Positions 6,162-11,710 of a stretch of DNA of 11,710 bases are shown here, piece by piece. The notes beneath the pieces were generated by a model that was given only the letters and a program-made list of their open reading frames with translations, was not told the origin of the DNA and made no database searches. The DNA lies in contig DAOWFV010000242.1 of the NCBI GenBank assembly GCA_030637805.1, forward strand, positions 1 through 11,710, given 5' to 3'. How positions within the stretch are numbered: the stretch's first letter is position 1; every line of letters starts with the position of its first letter. A program made the position numbers and the translations under genes. The stretch is from Acidobacteriota bacterium. GTDB lineage: Bacteria > Acidobacteriota > Thermoanaerobaculia > Thermoanaerobaculales > Sulfomarinibacteraceae.

Positions 6162-7379
6162 ATGATCGACTCTCATCGTTCCTCCGCCAGGATCGGGCTG
6201 GCGCTCGCAGGGGGCGGGCCGGAAGGATCGATCTACGAAATCGGCGCGGTTCGCGCCCTTGACGAGGCCATCGACGGCATCGATTTCAACGACCTCGACA
6301 TCTATGTCGGCGTCAGCGCCGGCGCCTTCATCAGCGCCTGCCTCGCCAACAACCTCACTACCGACCAACTGTGCCGCGCGATCATCAAGCCTGAGCCCGG
6401 TGAGCATCCCTTCGTGCCCGAGAACTTTCTCACCCCGGCGATGGGCGAGTTCGTGCGCAGCGGCATCAAGATACCCCGTTTGTTAATGGAGGCCCTCTGG
6501 GAGATCCTGTCGCACCCCACTGACGTCAGTCTCTTCGAACCCATGACCCGGTTGTCGCGGGCCCTGCCAGTAGGAATCTTCAAGAACGAACCCATCAGGA
6601 CCTACCTGAAGAAGATCTTCTCCATGCACGGCCGAACCGACGACTTCCGCCGCCTGCGACAACAGCTGATACTGGTAGCCACGGACCTCGACTCGGGCAG
6701 ACCGGTGCGATTCGGCGAGCCCGGCCTCGATCACGTGCCGATCTCGACCGCGGTTCAGGCCTCCACGGCCCTCCCGGGCCTCTACCCGCCGGTCCTCATC
6801 GACGGCCGCCACTATGTCGACGGTGTTCTGCTCAAGACAGTCCACGCCTCGGTCGCCCTCGACGACGGAGCGGACCTGGTCCTGTGCGTGAACCCCATAG
6901 TTCCCGTCGACACCATCCGCTCGGTCGACCTCGGGGTCATGCGACGCGGCCAGCTCGTCGACCGCGGCCTGCCCACGGTGCTGGCGCAGACCTTTCGCAC
7001 CATGGTCCACTCTCGGATGGGCGTCGGCCTCGCCGCTTACGAGACCCGGTATGCCGACAAGGACGTGCTCGTCTTCGAGCCACGACGAGACGACTACGAC
7101 ATGTTCTTCACCAATGTTTTCTCGTTCTCCAACCGGAAGGCGGTCTGCGAGCATGCCTACCGCAGCATCCGGCGCAAGCTGTGGCGCAACCGGCGCCGCA
7201 TCGAGCCGATCCTCGAACGCCACGGCCTCCGCCTGCGCACCGAGGACCTCGAGGATCAGGAGCGAGACCTCTGGGAGTCGGTCGGTCTCTACGCCAGGCG
7301 ACGGCGCTCCACGTCACAACTCAAGGACCGTCTTGACAGGGCTCTGGCCCAGGTCGAGTCCATCGTGGCCGGATACTGA
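6162..7379 (+). CDS. Patatin-like phospholipase/esterase
   Basis: A 405-residue serine acyl hydrolase of the patatin family, which uses a Ser-Asp dyad to cleave acyl esters of lipids. The oxyanion loop is GGGPEG at 17-22, the nucleophile Ser52 lies in GVSAG at 50-54, and Asp220 lies in YVDGVLL, so the dyad is complete. There is no signal peptide or membrane segment, so it is probably cytosolic or peripheral. The C-terminal third (about 330-400) is rich in Arg and helical. The frame stays open upstream to 5949 inside the previous gene, but family similarity begins at this ATG. The spacing TGA-C-ATG and the lack of a good Shine-Dalgarno site suggest translational coupling with the phaR-like gene. 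In that setting it could act on PHA granules or on the lipids that coat them; this is inference and a general lipase role is equally possible. Confidence 0.9.
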   Translation: MIDSHRSSARIGLALAGGGPEGSIYEIGAVRALDEAIDGIDFNDLDIYVGVSAGAFISACLANNLTTDQLCRAIIKPEPGEHPFVPENFLTPAMGEFVRSGIKIPRLLMEALWEILSHPTDVSLFEPMTRLSRALPVGIFKNEPIRTYLKKIFSMHGRTDDFRRLRQQLILVATDLDSGRPVRFGEPGLDHVPISTAVQASTALPGLYPPVLIDGRHYVDGVLLKTVHASVALDDGADLVLCVNPIVPVDTIRSVDLGVMRRGQLVDRGLPTVLAQTFRTMVHSRMGVGLAAYETRYADKDVLVFEPRRDDYDMFFTNVFSFSNRKAVCEHAYRSIRRKLWRNRRRIEPILERHGLRLRTEDLEDQERDLWESVGLYARRRRSTSQLKDRLDRALAQVESIVAGY

Positions 7380-7387
7380 GCAAGAGA

Positions 7388-7413
7388 TTTCGAATTTCGA
7401 ATTTCGAATTTGT
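7388..7413. repeat. TTTCGAA tandem heptamers
   Basis: TTTCGAA is repeated three times in perfect tandem (7388-7408) and followed by TTT. Read in another register these are AATTTCG units starting at 7393, 7400 and 7407, the same AATTNNN form seen near 850 and 7500. The array begins nine bases after the patatin stop codon. TTCGAA is self-complementary, so the array can fold on itself. Confidence 0.8.
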
Positions 7414-7453
7414 CGGCGCGGTGGGCGATCCGGTATTTCGGGACGTCGTGCCC

Positions 7454-7494
7454 GCGCGTTGGCAGGCCAGGTCAAAACTGACCTCGGCGCGCGC
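7454..7494. terminator. Two-tier hairpin between heptamer arrays
   Basis: AGGTCA at 7469-7474 and TGACCT at 7479-7484 form a perfect 6-bp stem with loop AAAC. An outer GC tier pairs GCGCG at 7454-7458 with the alternating GC run at 7487-7494. No T-run follows on the plus strand; AT-rich heptamers follow instead. It may end the phaR-like/patatin transcript or be the core of a repeat element. Confidence 0.4.
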
Positions 7495-7529
7495 AATTGA
7501 GAATTCAAAATTGAGAATTGAGAATTCCC
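7495..7529. repeat. AATTNNN tandem heptamers
   Basis: Five back-to-back 7-bp units, AATTGAG, AATTCAA, AATTGAG, AATTGAG and AATTCCC, occupy 7495-7529 without a break. The unit AATTGAG also occurs at 887-893. Together with 7388-7413 they flank the hairpin at 7454-7494. The remaining spacer, 7530-7649, shows no convincing gene; TACACT at 7607-7612 is a possible -10 without a clear -35. Confidence 0.8.
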
Positions 7530-7649
7530 CCCAGGGCGCCGGTCGTCAGGTTGCGATCTGAAGGGATTCGACGGCTCGCTCGCGGCGTTCCGAGGCTCTC
7601 ATGAGGTACACTCTTCCGGCGCCCCGGACGTGGGGCAGTCTCAGGACCC

Positions 7650-7655
7650 GGAGGT
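7650..7655 (+). promoter_or_regulatory. Ribosome binding site that fixes the S9 peptidase start
   Basis: GGAGGT lies five bases before the ATG at 7661. The upstream in-frame ATG at 7601 has no such site and would put twenty residues ahead of the signal peptide, so 7661 is preferred. Confidence 0.8.
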
Positions 7656-7660
7656 CATTG

Positions 7661-9733
7661 ATGAAACCCTGGAAGACCCTCACTCTCACCGTTTTCTGTC
7701 TGGCGGCCCTGGTCGTCGGTGCATCTGAGGAGACCCCTCAACGCACACACCGGATCGTTCCGGAGGACTACTTCAGCCTCTCCAGCATCACCGCGGTGGC
7801 GGTCTCCCCCGACGGAAGCCGGATCGCCTACACCGAGATGCGTTGGGAGCCACCCGAAACCACCCGCAACTCCGACCTGTGGGTGGTTAATACCGAGACC
7901 GGGGCGACGCAGCGCCTGACCTTCGACCGCGCCTGGGAGGCGGATCCCCGCTGGAGCCCCGACGGTCACTTCATTTACCACACCTCCACCACGAGCCGTG
8001 CCGGCGAAGAGAAGCCGCCGTACGACGGCAGCAAACAGGTCTGGCGCATCTCCCTGGATGGCGGCGAGGCACAAGCCGTCACCCGCATCGCCGACGGAAT
8101 CACCCACTATGATCTGGCCGAGGAAGGTAGAGCTCTTTTCTTCACCGCGGGCGAGGAGCAGGTCGAAGACGAGTGGAAGGAGCTCCGTGAGCGCTACGCC
8201 GATCTCGAGTACGGGCACGGCGTGACCACCTTTTCCGCCGTGTGGAGGCTCGATCTCGAGACCTGGCGAGCGGAGAAGCTGGTCGAGGCCGATCGCGTGA
8301 TCCACGCCATGAGCACCTCTCCGGACGGGAGACGCGTGGCCATGGTCACGACACCGGACGACGAGCTGATCCACAAGGAGGGCTGGTCGCAGGTGGAGGT
8401 CTATGACGTCCGCAGCGGTGAGACCCTCACCGTCACCCCGTCCTCGTGGCGCCACACTCATCCCAGCCCCTTCGGCTGGGTCAACGACGTCGCCTGGTCT
8501 TCCGACGGGCGGGCCCTCGCCTTTTCGGTCTCGTTCGACGGCTACCCGACCATCATTTACTCCGCAGACTGGACCGACGACGAGCCGACCGTGGCCCTCG
8601 TCGAACGGCCCCAGGGCGTGAGTGTCATCGGGGGCAGCCTGCAGTGGCGCGGCGGCTCGCACGATCTCTGTTTCCTCGGACAGGACCATGCACGCATGCG
8701 CGTCTATGCCCTCCGCGGCCTGCGCGACGGCCGGCCGACGAGCAGCGACGTGCTCACACCCGGAGACGTCACCGTCGAGGCGTTCGGATTCGACCGCGCC
8801 GGCGCCACACCGGCCGTGGTCACCGGCACTCTCACCCACCCGGCGGATATCTTCCTGGTCGGCAAGGACGGTGCTCTCCGCCGTCTGACGAAGGTCAATC
8901 CACAGGTAGATACCTGGCTGCTGCCGCAGATCGAGATCGCAAAGTGGACCAGCAGCGATGGCCGGGACGTCGAGGGGATCCTCGAGCTGCCCCCCGGCTA
9001 CGCCGTAGCCGACGGCCCCCTGCCCCTGATCGTCGAGATCCACGGCGGCCCGACCGCCGCGACCTTTTACCGGATGCGCTTCTGGATCTATGGGCGAACC
9101 CTCGCCGCAGCGAACGGGTACGCCCTCCTCAGCCCCAATTACCGCGGCTCGACCGGATACGGTGACAGCTTCATCACCGACCTCATCGGTCACGAGAACG
9201 ATATCGACGTCAAGGACATCCTCTCGGGCGTCGATTCCATAGTCGAACGCGGAGTCGCCGACCCCGAGCGGCTGGCGGTGATGGGATGGTCGAACGGCGG
9301 CTTCCTGGCCAACTGCCTGATCACCACCACCGATCGCTTCAAGGCCGCCTCGAGCGGCGCCGGGGTGCTCGATCAGAACATCCAGTGGGCGACCCAGGAC
9401 ACTCCGGGCCACAACATCAACTTCATGGACGGAAACCTTCCATGGGAGAACCCCGATGCTTACCACGCCGCATCACCGCTTTACAGCCTGGGTGCGGTGA
9501 CAACCCCGACCCTGATCCACGTCGGCGGCAGCGACCCGCGGGTTCCGCCGGCCCACTCACGGGCCCTCTACCGCGCCCTCCGCCAGTACCTGGGGATTCC
9601 GACCGAGCTCGTGGTCTACCCGGGCGCCGCCCACGGCCTCTCCACTTACGAGCACCGAAAAGCCAAGATGGAGTGGGATCTGGCCTGGTTCGAACGCTAC
9701 CTCGGCGCGTCGGAGGAAGCCGAAAGCCGATAG
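7661..9733 (+). CDS. Secreted S9-family (prolyl oligopeptidase-type) serine peptidase
   Basis: A 690-residue exported peptidase of the dipeptidyl/acylaminoacyl-peptidase group, which cleaves short peptides inside a cavity capped by a beta-propeller. The start MKPWKTLTLTVFCLAALVVGAS is a Sec signal peptide, with cleavage expected near residue 21-23. The only Cys in it does not form a clear lipobox. The propeller occupies about 40-425, with blade motifs such as SPDGSRIAYT, SPDGHFIYH, SPDGRRVAMV and SSDGRALAFS. The alpha/beta-hydrolase domain follows: HGGP near 475, nucleophile Ser544 in GWSNGG, Asp625 in GGSDPRVPP and His658 in GAAHGLS, a complete triad in normal order and spacing. It probably works in the periplasm or outside the cell in peptide scavenging. 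Its stop codon sits at the edge of a heptamer array that fills the following spacer. Confidence 0.95.
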   Translation: MKPWKTLTLTVFCLAALVVGASEETPQRTHRIVPEDYFSLSSITAVAVSPDGSRIAYTEMRWEPPETTRNSDLWVVNTETGATQRLTFDRAWEADPRWSPDGHFIYHTSTTSRAGEEKPPYDGSKQVWRISLDGGEAQAVTRIADGITHYDLAEEGRALFFTAGEEQVEDEWKELRERYADLEYGHGVTTFSAVWRLDLETWRAEKLVEADRVIHAMSTSPDGRRVAMVTTPDDELIHKEGWSQVEVYDVRSGETLTVTPSSWRHTHPSPFGWVNDVAWSSDGRALAFSVSFDGYPTIIYSADWTDDEPTVALVERPQGVSVIGGSLQWRGGSHDLCFLGQDHARMRVYALRGLRDGRPTSSDVLTPGDVTVEAFGFDRAGATPAVVTGTLTHPADIFLVGKDGALRRLTKVNPQVDTWLLPQIEIAKWTSSDGRDVEGILELPPGYAVADGPLPLIVEIHGGPTAATFYRMRFWIYGRTLAAANGYALLSPNYRGSTGYGDSFITDLIGHENDIDVKDILSGVDSIVERGVADPERLAVMGWSNGGFLANCLITTTDRFKAASSGAGVLDQNIQWATQDTPGHNINFMDGNLPWENPDAYHAASPLYSLGAVTTPTLIHVGGSDPRVPPAHSRALYRALRQYLGIPTELVVYPGAAHGLSTYEHRKAKMEWDLAWFERYLGASEEAESR

Positions 9734-9823
9734 CTGTCAGCGATCAGCAGTCAGCTATTGGGCTTCAGGTCGCAGGCTTCAAGGTTCAGGTCACAGGCTT
9801 CAGGGTTCAGGGTTCAGGTAGCA
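9733..9823. repeat. Left heptamer array, consensus CAGG/CAGC + NNN
   Basis: Thirteen consecutive 7-bp units run without a break from the last base of the S9 stop codon. Examples are GCTGTCA, GCGATCA, GCAGTCA, GGCTTCA (three times), GGTCACA and GGGTTCA (twice in tandem). The end of each unit is nearly always CA and the next begins GG or GC, so four positions are near-constant and three vary. ATAGCTG at 9730-9736 also pairs with CAGCTAT at 9752-9758. Confidence 0.9.
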
Positions 9824-9829
9824 AAAAGA

Positions 9830-9875
9830 ACCAGAAAGGACTTGACATCGCGGGAGCCCAACCGCCGATTCTGGT
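9830..9875. repeat. Inverted repeat at the centre of the paired arrays
   Basis: ACCAGAA at 9830-9836 and TTCTGGT at 9869-9875 form a 7-bp stem closing a 32-base loop between the two arrays. The loop holds TTGACA at 9842-9847 but no matching -10. This dyad marks the axis around which the arrays are inverted. Confidence 0.6.
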
Positions 9876-9969
9876 GCGACCTGCAATGTGCTCCCTGAGA
9901 CCTGCGACCTGTGACCTGCGATGTGCGACCTGAGACCTGAGACCTGAGACCTGAAGCCTGACAGCTGAC
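9872..9969. repeat. Right heptamer array, inverted relative to the left array
   Basis: Fourteen 7-bp units in one register, including ACCTGAG three times in tandem (9928-9948), ACCTGCG twice and ACCTGTG. On the minus strand they read CAGGTCT, CAGGTCG and CAGGTCA, the same consensus as the left array on the plus strand. The phase slips by one base at the hairpin that ends the array at 9983. Confidence 0.9.
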
Positions 9970-9983
9970 GTTGTCAGCTGTCA
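9959..9983. terminator. Perfect 11-bp hairpin containing the DUF3352-like stop codon
   Basis: TGACAGCTGAC at 9959-9969 and its exact reverse complement at 9973-9983 enclose the loop GTT. The minus-strand gene's TGA is the first codon of the stem. No U-tract follows in either direction, so it is not a classical intrinsic terminator, though a stem this strong could block 3' exonucleases. Confidence 0.6.
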
Positions 9984-11710
9984 CGGCGCCTCGAAATGAG
10001 TTACCTGGCGGATGGTCCAGCCCTTTCCGTCGAAGGTCTTGAGCGCCGCCGTCGACTCGATGAAGTCGATCTTCTGCGCAACCGGCGCCAGCTTGGTCAG
10101 AATTGCGACAAGCCCCGAGATCAGCTGCTGGGTCTGCGGGTCCTTCGCCTGCATCCCGGCCATGCTGACACCCATGGAGACCATCCCCAGCATCTTCGCC
10201 AGATCGTCGCCCAGCTGGCGCTGATCGCTCAGGGAAACGGTCGTGAATGGGCCCTCGGGTGCTATCCACTCTGCTACCGCCCGGGAGTTTTTGCGGATGC
10301 CCGGGTGATCTCCCGCCGCGGTATCAAGGCAGGTCAGCACAGCCTCCGGTGAGGAGGAAAAGATCAGGTGGTCATCGGCCACACCCCACACCACCGGCTT
10401 CGGGGACATACCAACGGACAGGCTCTCGAAGCCCTCGAGACGCTCGTTCAGGACCGGCGCCCGACGCACCGCGACCATTCCCAGCATTGGCTGCTCCTGG
10501 GCCGCTCCGGCGAGCTTTTCGGTCAGCATCCCGAGTCCGGCATTCACCCTCTCACGTGCCTTGTCCGCGTCGTTCACCTTGAGCATGACGACCGTTCCCA
10601 GGTCCTTCTCGAGGGACACCACGACAAGACTGCCGTCGATCCACCCCAACAGGTCTTTCTCGATATCGAAGCCCGCGCTCTTCTGGAGCTCGGCCCATTG
10701 CCCAAGCAGGCTCTCTCCCTCCTCACCCGCCGCCCGGATCGTGTCCTCGACAAAGGCGTACAGCGCGGTCGGGTCGACACCGCTGGAGACCACGAACGAG
10801 GCCGTCTCCTGCGGCAGGTAGCGGTCGAAGTCGGGTGAGTAGGCCCGCCCGGCGATCACCGGGTAGATCGGGTTGCTCTTTGCATCCGCAACCAGCTCGG
10901 CCCGCGAAACCGTGTGCAGCGAATATCCGTCGGTGAACTTCACCGACGCGACGTGGTCCAGGATCGAGGGCACGCCCATCACCCTCTCGGCAACGGCCCG
11001 CGCCATCTTCGACCAGTCCCCGCCCTGCTCGGCGGCCATCTCGGTCGCGTGGGCCAGCGCCTTGGCGTAGCGCGGGTCCGAGCGGATGCTCTCGAGGTCC
11101 GGATCCGTTGAGATGTGGCTGGGGCTGTAAAACCCCCCCTCCACGGCGCGCTCGAGGAACTCCAACGCCTTATGCTGGTTTTCGTTGAGGGCCTGGAAAC
11201 ACGCGAGGTAGTACAGCACTCTCGAATCGGAAGGCGCAACCGCATATGCCGCTTGGACGAGTTCGAGCCCCCTGGCGTAGTCTCCCTCCTCGTAGACCTG
11301 CCACGCTTGCATGGAGAGCTCGTGGGCCTCACCCTCACGCACCGAGTTGAGGACCACGTCCTTTGGCTTTTCCATTTCGTCGAAGATGCGGTCGGCCAGC
11401 CCGCGGACCGAGGAAAGCAGGGCCTTCATGTCGAAGAAGGTGCGGCCGTCCTCCGCCTTCGGCAGTTCGGAGAATGCACCCAAGAACCGCGGGTCCTTGC
11501 CGAGGGCACCAACTCCCTTGGTCTCGCCCACGCCGAGCGCCAACACCTGATCGAGGATCTCCTCACCAACGGCGATGATGATGAGGCCATCCCGGCGCGC
11601 CACGCCCAGCAGCACCGACGGCGCCCCCTCGGCCGCCGACAGGAGATCGACCACGGCCACCTCGGCGCCATGGCGTTTGTTCTGCTCGACAGTCATCCGC
11701 TCCGTGCCGA
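9981..11710 (-). CDS. DUF3352-like protein with central TPR segment (5' end probably beyond window)
   Basis: The frame is open to the right edge; ATG at 11696 gives 571 residues but no signal peptide. Numbered from that ATG, residues about 26-105 (APSVLLGVARRDGLIIIAVG, later FFDMKALL) resemble residues about 432-500 of the same protein (KPVVWGVADDHLIFSSSPEA), so two copies of one DUF3352-like module seem present and the first lacks its front half. Between them, about 122-215, lies a TPR-like helical repeat with GDYARGLELVQAAYAVAPSD, ending in TDPDLESIRSDPRY, a common end-of-TPR-group motif. The second module is complete (about 230-571) and includes DLLGWIDGSLVVV at about 350. No catalytic motif is evident and the function is unknown; a cell-surface or periplasmic role is a guess. 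GGAG three bases before the ATG makes an internal start possible but poorly spaced. Confidence 0.75.
   Translation of the reverse strand, partial: GTERMTVEQNKRHGAEVAVVDLLSAAEGAPSVLLGVARRDGLIIIAVGEEILDQVLALGVGETKGVGALGKDPRFLGAFSELPKAEDGRTFFDMKALLSSVRGLADRIFDEMEKPKDVVLNSVREGEAHELSMQAWQVYEEGDYARGLELVQAAYAVAPSDSRVLYYLACFQALNENQHKALEFLERAVEGGFYSPSHISTDPDLESIRSDPRYAKALAHATEMAAEQGGDWSKMARAVAERVMGVPSILDHVASVKFTDGYSLHTVSRAELVADAKSNPIYPVIAGRAYSPDFDRYLPQETASFVVSSGVDPTALYAFVEDTIRAAGEEGESLLGQWAELQKSAGFDIEKDLLGWIDGSLVVVSLEKDLGTVVMLKVNDADKARERVNAGLGMLTEKLAGAAQEQPMLGMVAVRRAPVLNERLEGFESLSVGMSPKPVVWGVADDHLIFSSSPEAVLTCLDTAAGDHPGIRKNSRAVAEWIAPEGPFTTVSLSDQRQLGDDLAKMLGMVSMGVSMAGMQAKDPQTQQLISGLVAILTKLAPVAQKIDFIESTAALKTFDGKGWTIRQVTHFEAP

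Noticed and set aside
7583..7612. Promoter for the S9 peptidase with -10 TACACT
   Set aside because: No recognisable -35 at a normal distance, so I mention it only in the spacer note.
7655..9466. 603-codon open frame on the minus strand opposite the S9 peptidase
   Set aside because: It mirrors a gene with a complete triad and signal peptide. Long antisense frames are expected opposite GC-rich genes, and the translation shows no recognisable domain.
9842..9875. Promoter starting at TTGACA within the heptamer element
   Set aside because: No acceptable -10 lies 15-19 bases downstream and no gene starts after it on the plus strand.
9726..9983. CRISPR array
   Set aside because: The units are 7 bp with no 20-40 bp repeats or unique spacers, and there are no cas genes.

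Overview
The window is a GC-rich bacterial chromosomal segment carrying six substantial genes, fragments at the edges and an unusual set of intergenic repeats. High-GC third codon positions, Shine-Dalgarno sites and sigma70-type promoters point to a bacterium. The mix of a large secreted S9 peptidase, a TPR/DUF3352-like protein, a PHA-regulator-like protein and AT-rich heptamer repeats in a GC-rich background recalls uncultured Acidobacteriota. That placement is a guess from gene style only; no rRNA or marker gene is present. I saw no tRNA, rRNA, CRISPR array, transposase, prophage or plasmid gene.

Layout. 1-50: probable tail of an upstream gene. 75-806 (+): type I signal peptidase. 807-895: convergent spacer with AATT-based heptamers. 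896-2707 (-): UbiD-family prenylated-FMN decarboxylase. 2708-2838: divergent promoter region with overlapping -10 elements and a possible 20-codon leader ORF whose stop overlaps the next start. 2839-5460 (+): cytosolic GAF-PAS-PAS-GGDEF-EAL cyclic-di-GMP enzyme. 5461-5710: spacer with three related 15-bp dyads and a good sigma70 promoter. 5711-6160 and 6162-7379 (+): tightly coupled pair, a PhaR-type polyhydroxyalkanoate regulator and a patatin-like lipase. 7380-7660: spacer with two heptamer arrays around a hairpin, then the ribosome binding site of the next gene. 7661-9733 (+): secreted S9 prolyl-oligopeptidase-family peptidase. 9734-9980: a convergent spacer made almost wholly of two inverted heptamer arrays. 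9981 to the right edge (-): DUF3352-like/TPR protein, probably cut at its N-terminus. No gene-free stretch exceeds 300 bases.

How it fits together. The genes do not form one pathway. The clearest functional unit is the phaR-like/patatin operon: one promoter overlapped by repeated dyads that look like an autoregulatory operator, two cistrons one base apart, and an A8 run before the first stop that could by slippage fuse them. The signal peptidase could process the S9 peptidase, but so could any secreted protein use it. The most unusual signal is non-coding: three intergenic regions share an array-spacer-array layout of 7-bp units with four near-constant and three variable bases. The arrays start at or inside stop codons.
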